A stretch of 64,000 nucleotides of DNA from Acidimicrobiaceae bacterium (GTDB taxonomy: Bacteria; Actinomycetota; Acidimicrobiia; Acidimicrobiales; UBA8190), in NCBI GenBank assembly GCA_003151955.1, contig PLZB01000086.1, positions 33,041 through 97,040 on the forward strand. The letters run 5' to 3'. The notes beneath the pieces were generated by a model that was not told where the DNA came from, searched no databases, and saw only the letters and a program-made list of their open reading frames with translations. A program made the translations under genes and the position numbers. Of the stretch, positions 56,947 to 64,000 are shown piece after piece; positions within the stretch are counted from its first letter, which is position 1; every line of letters begins with the position of its first letter.

Positions 56947-57594
56947 TCAGCCGGCCTTCAGGAGGAACAGGCAGCCGGCGATGCCCAACCACATGAAGTC
57001 GACGAAGTGCCAGTAGTAGCCGACGGCCTGGTACACGTTGACCTCGCCGGGGTCCCCGGCGGCACCCTTCATCCGGCCCAGGAGGAAGAGCATGGCCACG
57101 AGGCCCAGGAAGACGTGGAGGCCGTGGATGCCCGTCATGATGAAGAAGAGGGACCAGTAGGAACTGGTGTGGGGGGCCAGGCCGTGGTGGAGGAAGTCGT
57201 GCCACTCGTAGAGGGTGTTCCCCACGAAGGCCAGGCCCATCACCCAACTGATCCAGATCCAGACCCGGGCCTTGCGCCGGTCGCCCCGCTCGATGGCGAA
57301 CACCCCGAACTGGAACGTCGGGCTGGAGGCGATGAGGATCACGCTGAAGATCCCGGCCTGGACGTAGTCGAGCTTCCCGCCGGCCAGGAGGGGCCACGAG
57401 CCCGAGTGCTGGGCCCGGACGGTGAAGAAGGCGGCGAAGAGCCCGCTGAAGAACATCAGCTCGGAACCGAGCCAGATCATCACGCCCACGGCCAGCAACG
57501 GGGGCCGATCGGGGACGTGGCGCTTGGCCGGCGCAGGGTTCTCGACCGAGAGGGCCTGGGTCACGGCGTCTTTCCTAGTTGACGGGGACCCCAT
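56947..57594 (-). CDS. ctaE: Cytochrome c oxidase subunit III
   Basis: 215 residues, five helices as in actinobacterial subunit III: GVMIWLGSELMFFSGLFAAFFTV, VILIASSPTFQFGVFAIERGD, FVGNTLYEWHDFLHHGLAPHTSSYWSLFFIMTGIHGLHVFLGL and a C-terminal HFVDFMWLGIAGCLFLLK. Two starts fit: the ATG, 6 bases after a minus-strand TAGGTT (leaderless), or a GTG 32 bases later with AGGAAAG upstream. Leads the ctaE-qcrCAB unit. Confidence 0.94.
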   Translation of the reverse strand: MGSPSTRKDAVTQALSVENPAPAKRHVPDRPPLLAVGVMIWLGSELMFFSGLFAAFFTVRAQHSGSWPLLAGGKLDYVQAGIFSVILIASSPTFQFGVFAIERGDRRKARVWIWISWVMGLAFVGNTLYEWHDFLHHGLAPHTSSYWSLFFIMTGIHGLHVFLGLVAMLFLLGRMKGAAGDPGEVNVYQAVGYYWHFVDFMWLGIAGCLFLLKAG

Positions 57595-57600
57595 CGCGCC

Positions 57601-57606
57601 AACCTA
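57601..57606 (-). promoter_or_regulatory. -10-like hexamer TAGGTT of ctaE-qcrCAB
   Basis: Minus-strand TAGGTT ends 6 bases before the ctaE ATG. With the downstream GTG and its AGGAAAG as alternative, the transcript could be leaderless or have a 32-base leader. Confidence 0.45.
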
Positions 57607-57618
57607 GAGGTCGGGCTC

Positions 57619-59838
57619 TCAGGCGTGGAGGGAGCGGGGCAGCGGTCGGCTGTGGACGACCGCCAGCCGGCGGGTCGGTCGGGTCAGGGCGACGTAGAGG
57701 GCCCGGAGCCCCTGGGCCGACTCCTCCACGATCGCCGCCGGCTCGACGACGACCACGGCGTCGAATTCGAGGCCGTTGGCCAGGTCGACCGGGAGGAGGC
57801 TCAACGGGGCCCCCAATCCCTCCAGCCGCGGGTCGGCGGCGGTGATCCCGGCGGTGTCGAGGGCAAGGGCCAGCTCGGCCACGAGGGAGGTCGGGGCCAG
57901 GACGGCCGCCGTCCCCGGGGCCATCTCGGCCACCAGCTCGGCGGCCAAGGCCGCCACCCGCCGGGCCAGCTCCCCGGGTGCCGTCTCCCCCACCGCCTCG
58001 AACCGGGGGAGCACCCCGGTCCGCCGGACCGGGACCGGGGGGCGGAGATCGGGGGCGGCCTCGGCCAGGACCCGGCCGGCCACCTCGACGACCTCGGCCG
58101 GGGTCCGGTAGCTCACCGTCAGCTCGACGGCCCGGGGGGTCCGGATGGAGGGAAGGTGCTCGGTCACTTCCGACCAGTCCCCCGGGGCCCAGGGGCCGGT
58201 GGCCTGCCCGATGTCGCCCACCACGGTGACCGATCCCGACAGGGACCGACGGGCCACCATCCGGAGCTGCATGGGGGAGAGGTCCTGGGCCTCGTCCGCG
58301 ACGATGTGGCCGTAGGTCCTGGCCTCGTCGGGGTCGCCTCCTCCGGCGGCCGCCTGCCCCCGGCGGGAGCCGAGGAGGACCCGGGCCTCGTCCACCAGGG
58401 CCAGGTCGGCGGTGGTCCAGGGGATCTCCCCTAGCAAGCCGCTCCGGGGCCGGACCAGGCTCCGGAGCTCGGCCGGCTCCAGGATTCCCCCGCCGGCCAG
58501 GGTGAGGAGGGGGAGGGCCCCGAACAGGTCGTGGAGGAGCTCCTCGGCACTGAGCCGGGGCCACATCCGGTCGAGGGCCTCGGCCAGCTCCGGGGTGGCC
58601 CGGACCTGGCGACCGAAGTCGGCCACGTCCAGCTGGGCGCCGTCCCCCTCGTCGTCGTCCTCCTCCTCCGTGGCCCCCCCATGCCCCCGGACGGCCATGG
58701 CCCGCTCGTAGTCGTCGGCCAGGCGCCGGACCACCAGTTGCTCGACGAACCGCCGCCGGACGTTGTGGGAGCCGGGACGGCGACGGGCCGCGGTGACGAT
58801 GGCGGCCGTCTCGTCCGGGCTCAGCCGGAGGATGCTCCCCCCGTAGGGGACCTCGAGGGCCTGGCGGAGGGGTCGCTGCCGGCTCCGGACGGCCCGGGCC
58901 ACCAGCTTCGCCATCCGGGCCTCGCCCTTCAGCCGGGCCGTCCCCGGCCGCTCCTCGGCCCGTACCTGGACCCCGTGGACGAGCCCGTTGATCGTCGAGA
59001 GGGTCACCCCGCTCTCCCCCAGCGAGGGCAGGACATGCTCGATGTACCGCAGGAAGAGGGGGTTCGGCCCGATGACCAGGACTCCCTGGCGCTCGAGGGG
59101 GAACCGGTGGGTGTAGAGGAGGTAGGCGGCCCGGTGCAGCGCCACCGCCGTCTTCCCCGTCCCCGGCCCCCCCTGGACGACCAGGACCCCCGGCACCGGA
59201 GACCGGATGATCTCGTCCTGCTCCCGCTGGATGGTGGAGACGATGTCCCGCATGAATCCGGTCCGGTGCCCCTCGAGGGCGGCCAGGAGGGCCCCCGGCC
59301 CGCCCAGCTCGAGCTCCCCCCCGTCGCCGTCGCCGACCGCGACCCCGTTGCCGGACGGGCCCGGCCCGGGGCCGAACCGCTCGTCCTCGAACCCGACGAT
59401 CCGCCGTCCCTGGGCGGCCAGGTGCCGCCGGAGGACGAGACCCATCGGCTCCCGACCCGTGGCCCGGTAGAACGGCTCTGCCACCGGCGCCCGCCAGTCC
59501 ACCACCAGGGGGTCGACGTCGTCCCCGGAGATCCCCAGCCGGCCGATGTGGAAGCTCTCGACCCCCCGACCGTCCTCACCGGCCCGGTCGACCCGGCCGA
59601 AGCAGAGGGCCTGCTCCCCGATGTCGAGCTGGTCCAGCCGGGCCAGGCTGGTCCGGACGATGACGTCCCGCTCCTCCCGGAACTGGTGGGTCCCCCCCCG
59701 GCCCTGGTCGAGAACGGACCGGATCAGGTCCTCGGTATCGCTCCGCAGCTGGTCGAGGCGGTCGTAGGCGCGGTCCACATGGGCCTGCTCAGCCTCGAGC
59801 TCGGGATCTGACGCCACTGCCGCCCCCTCTTGGACCAT
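57619..59838 (-). CDS. HelD/HelR-like RNA polymerase-associated ATPase (UvrD superfamily)
   Basis: 739 residues of SF1 helicase type. An N-terminal coiled arm (ELEAEQAHVDRAYDRLDQLR) leads to Walker A VVQGGPGTGKTAVALHRAAYLLY, VIGPNPLFLRYIEHVLPSLGE, Walker B HIVADEAQDLSPMQLRMV, VVGDIGQATG, and the C-terminal YVALTRPTRRL. The layout matches actinobacterial HelD/HelR proteins, which free stalled or rifamycin-bound RNA polymerase rather than unwind DNA. An acidic EEEDDDEGDG insertion is near residue 400. TAAGAT lies 18 bases upstream. An alternative GTG is 21 bases inside. Confidence 0.88.
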   Translation of the reverse strand: MVQEGAAVASDPELEAEQAHVDRAYDRLDQLRSDTEDLIRSVLDQGRGGTHQFREERDVIVRTSLARLDQLDIGEQALCFGRVDRAGEDGRGVESFHIGRLGISGDDVDPLVVDWRAPVAEPFYRATGREPMGLVLRRHLAAQGRRIVGFEDERFGPGPGPSGNGVAVGDGDGGELELGGPGALLAALEGHRTGFMRDIVSTIQREQDEIIRSPVPGVLVVQGGPGTGKTAVALHRAAYLLYTHRFPLERQGVLVIGPNPLFLRYIEHVLPSLGESGVTLSTINGLVHGVQVRAEERPGTARLKGEARMAKLVARAVRSRQRPLRQALEVPYGGSILRLSPDETAAIVTAARRRPGSHNVRRRFVEQLVVRRLADDYERAMAVRGHGGATEEEDDDEGDGAQLDVADFGRQVRATPELAEALDRMWPRLSAEELLHDLFGALPLLTLAGGGILEPAELRSLVRPRSGLLGEIPWTTADLALVDEARVLLGSRRGQAAAGGGDPDEARTYGHIVADEAQDLSPMQLRMVARRSLSGSVTVVGDIGQATGPWAPGDWSEVTEHLPSIRTPRAVELTVSYRTPAEVVEVAGRVLAEAAPDLRPPVPVRRTGVLPRFEAVGETAPGELARRVAALAAELVAEMAPGTAAVLAPTSLVAELALALDTAGITAADPRLEGLGAPLSLLPVDLANGLEFDAVVVVEPAAIVEESAQGLRALYVALTRPTRRLAVVHSRPLPRSLHA

Positions 59839-59856
59839 GCCGGCGGTGAATCATCA

Positions 59857-59862
59857 ATCTTA
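59857..59862 (-). promoter_or_regulatory. -10-like hexamer TAAGAT of the HelD/HelR-like gene
   Basis: Minus-strand TAAGAT, the closest match to an actinobacterial -10 for this gene, gives a leader of about 10-15 bases. It is divergent from hemE in an 82-base gap. Confidence 0.4.
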
Positions 59863-59908
59863 GACCTCCCGGCGCTCCCCGCGGACCAGGCCGGCGATGG
59901 CGGCGAGG

Positions 59909-59914
59909 TAGCGT
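59909..59914 (+). promoter_or_regulatory. -10-like hexamer TAGCGT of hemE
   Basis: Ends 6 bases before the hemE GTG; leaderless start of the hemE-hemH-hemY-lnt unit. Confidence 0.5.
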
Positions 59915-59920
59915 CATCCC

Positions 59921-61003
59921 GTGTCCGAGGCCGGTGCCCTTTCCCCAGATCCCCTGGCCGGCTCAGCCTTCCTCCGGGCCTGCCGGGGACTGCCCACCGA
60001 GCGGGTCCCCGTCTGGTTCATGCGCCAGGCCGGCCGCTCCCTCCCCGAGTACCGGGCCGCCCGGGGCGAGGGGAGCATCCTGAGTGCGTTCGCCGACCCC
60101 GAGCTGGCCGCCGAGCTCACCCTCCAGCCCGTCCGCCGCCACGAGGTCGACGCCGCCATCCTCTTCTCCGACATCGTCGTCCCCGTCGCCGCCATCGGCT
60201 TCGGCGTCGACGTCGAGCAGGGCCGGGGCCCGGTCGTGGCCGATCCCTTCCGCTCCGAGGCCGACCTGGCCCGCCTCCGGCCCCTCGAGCCCGAGGTCGA
60301 CACCGCCCACGTCCTCGAGACCGTCCGGATCCTCGTCAGGGAGCTCTCCCCCCGGGGGATCCCCCTCATCGGGTTCGCCGGGGCCCCGTTCACGGTGGCC
60401 AGCTACCTCGTCGAGGGCGGTCCCTCCAAGACCTACGTCCACACCAAGGCCCTCATGCGGGGCGACCCCGGCCTCTGGGCCCGGCTCCTCGACCGCCTGG
60501 CCGACCTGGCCCTCGCCTCCCTCCGCTCCCAGATCGCGGCCGGGGCCGCCGCCGTCCAGCTCTTCGACAGCTGGGTGGGCGCTCTGGCCCCCGCCGACTA
60601 CCACCGCTCGGTCCTCCCCTTCACCCGGAAGGTCTTCGAGGGGCTCGCCGACCTCGGGGTCCCCACCATCCACTTCGGGGTCGACACCGGCGAGCTCCTC
60701 GGTCTCATGGCCGGGGCCGGCAACACCGTCCTCGGAGTGGACTGGCGGGTCCCCCTCGACGAGGCCCGCCGCCGGGTCGGACCCGGCCCGGCCCTCCAGG
60801 GCAACCTCGACCCCGCCCTCTGCCTGGCCCCCTGGCCCGTGCTGGCCGACCAGACGCGGCAGGTCCTGGGCCAGGGGGGCGGCATCGGCCACATCTTCAA
60901 CCTGGGCCACGGCGTCCTCCCCGAGACTGATCCCGACGTCTTGACCCGGCTGGTCGAGCTCGTCCACTCGGTCCCCGCCGACTCCCTCGCCCCGACGTCG
61001 TGA
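59921..61003 (+). CDS. hemE: Uroporphyrinogen decarboxylase
   Basis: 360 residues. [19 protein letters not shown] is the substrate-binding signature (Arg and conserved RQAGR), ILFSDIVVP carries the catalytic Asp, [17 protein letters not shown] is the second signature and [16 protein letters not shown] the C-terminal His motif. Converts uroporphyrinogen III to coproporphyrinogen III in the cytoplasm. GTG start set by the TAGCGT 6 bases upstream. The stop overlaps hemH. Confidence 0.97.
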   Translation: MSEAGALSPDPLAGSAFLRACRGLPTERVPVWFMRQAGRSLPEYRAARGEGSILSAFADPELAAELTLQPVRRHEVDAAILFSDIVVPVAAIGFGVDVEQGRGPVVADPFRSEADLARLRPLEPEVDTAHVLETVRILVRELSPRGIPLIGFAGAPFTVASYLVEGGPSKTYVHTKALMRGDPGLWARLLDRLADLALASLRSQIAAGAAAVQLFDSWVGALAPADYHRSVLPFTRKVFEGLADLGVPTIHFGVDTGELLGLMAGAGNTVLGVDWRVPLDEARRRVGPGPALQGNLDPALCLAPWPVLADQTRQVLGQGGGIGHIFNLGHGVLPETDPDVLTRLVELVHSVPADSLAPTS

Positions 61004-61932
61004 CCGACGGCAGGGACCTCGTCGGGGTCCTCCTCATGGCCCACGGCACCCCGGCCACCCCGGAGGAGATCCCGGGCTTCTACACCGAGATCCGCCGGGG
61101 CCGGCCCCCCTCCCCCGAGCTCCTCGACGACCTGGTCCGCCGCTACGAGGCCATCGGGGGGACCTCCCCCCTCCAGGACCGGACCCGGGCCCAGGCCACC
61201 GCCCTCACCGCCGCCCTCGACACCCGAGCCCCCGGCCGCTTCGTCCTCCGCCTTGGGACCAAGTTCGCCGCCCCCCGGATCGAGGAGGCGGTGGCCGAGC
61301 TGGACCGGGCCGGGGTCTCCTCCGCCGTCGGCCTCGTCCTCGCCCCCCACTCCTCGACCGTCAGCGTCGGGGAGTACGCCCGCCGGGCCGAGGAGGCCGC
61401 CGCCGCCCAGGGCCGACCCTTCCACCTGGAGCTCGTCGACCACTGGCACCTCGCCCCCGGCCTCGTTCCCCTCCTGGCCGGCCGGGTCCTCGACGCCCTC
61501 GACCGCCTCCCGGAGGCGGACCGGGCCGGGGCCGTCGTCGTCTTCACCGCCCACAGCGTCCCCACCGGGGTCGTCGAGGCCGGCGACCCCTACCCGGCGC
61601 AGGTCGAGGAGACGGCCCGGGCCGTCGCCGCCGAGGCCGGCCTGGAGCGCTGGTCGGTGGCCTGGCAGAGCGCGGGCCGGACCGAGGAGCCCTGGCTCGG
61701 CCCCGACCTCCTCGCCGTCCTCCCCGCCCTCGCCGCCGGGGGGACCACCACCTCCGTCGTCTGCCCCGTCGGCTTCGTCTCCGACCATCTCGAGATCCTC
61801 TACGACCTCGACATCGAGGCGGCCGGGGTGGCCTCGGCGGCCGGGATGACCCTGACCCGGACGGACTCCCTCAACGACGACCCTGCGTTTGCCGACATCC
61901 TGGCCGGAGTGGTCCTCGAGGCGGCGGGCTGA
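61000..61932 (+). CDS. hemH: Ferrochelatase (coproporphyrin-type)
   Basis: 310 residues of the bacterial ferrochelatase fold: [62 protein letters not shown] with the metal-site His and [21 protein letters not shown] with the acidic partner. Next to a HemY-type oxidase and in a Gram-positive lineage, it most likely acts on coproporphyrin III (CpfC). GTG start overlaps hemE's stop (GTGA). Confidence 0.95.
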   Translation: MTDGRDLVGVLLMAHGTPATPEEIPGFYTEIRRGRPPSPELLDDLVRRYEAIGGTSPLQDRTRAQATALTAALDTRAPGRFVLRLGTKFAAPRIEEAVAELDRAGVSSAVGLVLAPHSSTVSVGEYARRAEEAAAAQGRPFHLELVDHWHLAPGLVPLLAGRVLDALDRLPEADRAGAVVVFTAHSVPTGVVEAGDPYPAQVEETARAVAAEAGLERWSVAWQSAGRTEEPWLGPDLLAVLPALAAGGTTTSVVCPVGFVSDHLEILYDLDIEAAGVASAAGMTLTRTDSLNDDPAFADILAGVVLEAAG

Positions 61933-61935
61933 CCG

Positions 61936-63360
61936 GTGGGGGACGGTGAGCCACGCCACGTCGCCGTCGTCGGCGGAGGGATCGCCGGGCTGACGGCCGC
62001 CTGGGCCCTGCGGAGCGGGGCCGGCCCGGCCGGGCCGGTCCGGGTCACCCTCCTCGAGACCTCCGACCGGCTCGGCGGCAAGCTCCGGACCGCCCCCCTC
62101 GGCGACGGCCGGGTCGACGTCGGCCCCGACGCCTTCGTGGCCCGCCGGCCCGAGGCCCTGGCCCTCTGCGCCGAGCTCGGTCTCGACGGCGAGCTCGTCC
62201 CCCCCGGGGCCCGGGGAGCGGCCGTCTGGGCCCGGGGCCGGCTCCGGACCCTCCCCGACGGCCTCGCCCTCGGCCTCCCGACCCGGCTCGCCCCCCTTGT
62301 CCGTTCCGGGATCCTCGACCTGGCCGGCCTGGCCCGGGCCTCCCTCGACCTGGTCCGCCCCCCCCGTCCGTCCCGGTCCGGGGCCGACGGGGCCGACCGG
62401 TCGGTGGGGGAGATCGTCAGGTCCCGGCTGGGCCCCCAGGTCCTGGCCCGCCTGGCCGACCCCCTCATCGGCGGGATCAACGCCGGACCGGCGTCCGAGA
62501 TGAGCGCTGCCGCCGTCTTCCCCCCCCTCCTCGACGCCGACCGGGCCGGCGGCAGCCTCTTCCGGGCTCTCCGGCCACCCCCCGCCCGGAACGGGGCCGC
62601 GGCGGAGCCCGCCCCCGTCTTCCTCGCCCCCCGGGGCGGGATGACCAGGATCGTCGACGAGCTGGCCGGGGCCCTCGAACGCGACGACGTCGACGTCCGG
62701 ACCGACGCACCCGTCGACACCCTCCGGCCGGACGACGGAGGCTGGTCCCTCGAGGTCGCCGGAGCCACCCTCCGGGCCGACGCCGTGATCCTGGCCGTCC
62801 CCGCCCCCGTCGCCGCCGCCCTCCTCCACCCCGTCGAGGAGTCCCTGGCCGGGCTCCTCGGCACCATCGACTACGCCTCGGTCACCACCGTCACCCTCCG
62901 GATGGCCGAGGCCGGCGTCCCCGGCCCCCTCCAGGGCACCGGCTTCCTGGTCCCGGCCGAGCAGGGGCTCCTCGTCACCGGCTGCACCTTCCTCTCCGTC
63001 AAGTGGCCCCACCTCCAACGGCCGGGCGAGGTCCTCCTCCGGGTCTCCTCAGGCCGCTTCGGCGACCCCCGGGCCGACCAGCTCGACGACGACGCCCTGG
63101 TGGCCCGCGTCCTCGACGAACTCGGGGCCATCCTGGGTGTCACCGGTCCCCCCCTCGAGACGGTCGTGACCCGGTGGACCGAGGCCTTCCCCCAGTACCG
63201 GGTGGGCCACCTCGAGCTGGTCGCCGCCATGGAGAAGGCCGCCGCCGGCCTCCCCGGCCCCCTGGCCCTGGCCGGTGCCGCTTACCGGGGGGTCGGCATC
63301 CCGGCCTGCATCGCCAGCGGCCGCCTGGCCGCCGACCTGGTCCGAGGGGGGGGCCGGTGA
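61936..63360 (+). CDS. hemY: HemY-type coproporphyrinogen III oxidase (CgoX)
   Basis: 474 residues, FAD-dependent. VAVVGGGIAGLTAAWAL is the dinucleotide-binding motif, LLETSDRLGGKLRT follows, FLAPRGGMTRIVDELAGAL is the substrate-domain start and the C-terminus has LAGAAYRGVGIPACIASGRLAADL. The oxygen-dependent HemY family makes coproporphyrin III in actinobacteria. GTG start 3 bases after hemH. An Ala/Gly-rich insertion at PPPARNGAAAEP is likely a loop. Confidence 0.94.
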   Translation: MGDGEPRHVAVVGGGIAGLTAAWALRSGAGPAGPVRVTLLETSDRLGGKLRTAPLGDGRVDVGPDAFVARRPEALALCAELGLDGELVPPGARGAAVWARGRLRTLPDGLALGLPTRLAPLVRSGILDLAGLARASLDLVRPPRPSRSGADGADRSVGEIVRSRLGPQVLARLADPLIGGINAGPASEMSAAAVFPPLLDADRAGGSLFRALRPPPARNGAAAEPAPVFLAPRGGMTRIVDELAGALERDDVDVRTDAPVDTLRPDDGGWSLEVAGATLRADAVILAVPAPVAAALLHPVEESLAGLLGTIDYASVTTVTLRMAEAGVPGPLQGTGFLVPAEQGLLVTGCTFLSVKWPHLQRPGEVLLRVSSGRFGDPRADQLDDDALVARVLDELGAILGVTGPPLETVVTRWTEAFPQYRVGHLELVAAMEKAAAGLPGPLALAGAAYRGVGIPACIASGRLAADLVRGGGR

Positions 63361-64000
63361 CGACCACCGTCCCCTCGAACCCGCCCCGGGAGGGACCCGG
63401 CGCCGTGGTCGGCCTCCGCCGGGGATCGGTGGCCGGACCGGCTCTGGCCGCCGGGCTGGGCCTGGCCCTCTCCCTCCCCCCCTGGGGGTTCTGGATCCTC
63501 GCCTTCCCGGCCGCCGGCCTCCTCTGGTGGCGGCTGGCCGGCCTCCGGGCCCGGGCCCGGTTCCTGGCCGGCTGGCTGGCCGGGCTCGGCCTCTTCGGGC
63601 CCGGCCTGATCTGGGCCACCTCCTTCAACATCTACGGCGGGATCCTCATGATCCTCCTCGAGTCCCTGGCCCTGGGCCTGGCCGCCCTGGCCACCCCCCG
63701 GCGCCGGGGGAGGATCCCCGCCCTGGCCGGGGCCATGGTCCTGGTCGAGGCCCTCCGCTCCTCCTGGCCCTTCGGGGGGCTCCCCCTGGGCGGCCTGGCC
63801 CTGGGCCAGGCCGGTGGGCCCCTCCTCGCCGGCGCCCGGGTGGGTGGACCCCTCCTCCTCGTCGGCCTGGTCTGGCTGGGCGGGGCCGGCCCGGCCGCCC
63901 TGGTCCTGGCCCTGGGCCGCACCGTCCGCCACCACCGACTCGTCCGCCGGGAGGCCGCCGGCTGGCAGGCCCTGGCCGGGGCGGCGGCCCCCGGCTCCAC
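63357..64000 (+). CDS. lnt: Apolipoprotein N-acyltransferase, N-terminal part (runs off window)
   Basis: Open to the right edge: the first 214 residues only. After a Pro-rich start come hydrophobic helices, including ALAAGLGLALSLPPWGFWILAF, then LAGLGLFGPGLIWATSFNIYGGILMILLESLALGLAAL and LVEALRSSWPFGGLPLGGLALGQ, the N-terminal membrane half of Lnt. The CN-hydrolase domain should follow outside the window. It N-acylates lipoproteins, several of which are predicted here. GTG start overlaps hemY's stop (GTGA). Confidence 0.88.
   Translation, partial: MTTTVPSNPPREGPGAVVGLRRGSVAGPALAAGLGLALSLPPWGFWILAFPAAGLLWWRLAGLRARARFLAGWLAGLGLFGPGLIWATSFNIYGGILMILLESLALGLAALATPRRRGRIPALAGAMVLVEALRSSWPFGGLPLGGLALGQAGGPLLAGARVGGPLLLVGLVWLGGAGPAALVLALGRTVRHHRLVRREAAGWQALAGAAAPGS

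Overview
The window is about 70% G+C DNA with dense, often overlapping genes (ATGA, GTGA and TTGA junctions), many GTG starts, an actinobacterial-type ctaE-qcrCAB / ctaCDF respiratory set, a hemE-hemH-hemY heme block and the DGGVFAFGDA repeats I associate with Acidimicrobiales. I infer an actinobacterium, probably class Acidimicrobiia; this is inference, not a database result. No rRNA, tRNA, CRISPR array, insertion sequence or replication origin was seen.

Layout. (1) 1-10733: one end of a phage-tail-like contractile injection system (eCIS) locus, read mostly on the minus strand: LuxR-type regulator, MalT/SARP-type giant regulator, tail-terminator-like DUF4255 protein, AAA ATPase, DUF4157 (HELTH) protein, sheath, tube, baseplate-chaperone-like protein and DUF6760. 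A PAAR-like DUF4280 spike protein is divergent on the plus strand. The locus runs off the left edge. (2) 10756-13387: DUF503, a SulP transporter, and a small protein that reads as a eukaryotic-style RGS domain. (3) 13410-21257: a secreted subtilase-like beta-propeller protein followed by overlapping amidase, cytochrome P450 and amidohydrolase genes. (4) 21268-25417: a secreted BBE-type flavoprotein, a frameshifted mycothiol-type gene, a methyltransferase and a toxin-antitoxin-like pair with a triple palindromic operator. (5) 25424-34504: GH31 glucosidase, nitronate monooxygenase, hydrolase, a degenerate SDR next to a diadenylate-cyclase-like gene, a lipoprotein, a membrane protein and a thioesterase. 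(6) 34604-46918: acyl-CoA dehydrogenase, thioesterase, nucleotide cyclase-YHS fusion, a four-in-one LivHMFG ABC transporter with its binding protein, TetR regulator, thiolase-like protein, enoyl-CoA hydratase and CopD-like protein. (7) 47015-57594: TatA, an MBL-fold enzyme and the cytochrome bcc-aa3 supercomplex. (8) 57619-64000: HelD/HelR-like ATPase, heme biosynthesis and the start of lnt.

How the genes work together. A 20-bp operator, TARAYTGACYGRTCARTCAA, occurs three times between genes (28081, 34542, 43410), each time overlapping a -10-like hexamer. It links the nitronate monooxygenase, thioesterase / acyl-CoA dehydrogenase and Liv-type ABC transporter genes to the TetR gene beside the third site, which suggests one regulon for uptake and CoA-linked breakdown of an organic acid. 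The eCIS gene block has its own recurring intergenic element (YTGCCCGAWR). Many genes have a TANNNT hexamer ending 6-9 bases before the start codon, which points to widespread leaderless transcription. The standout single gene is the RGS-like protein at 12899-13387.
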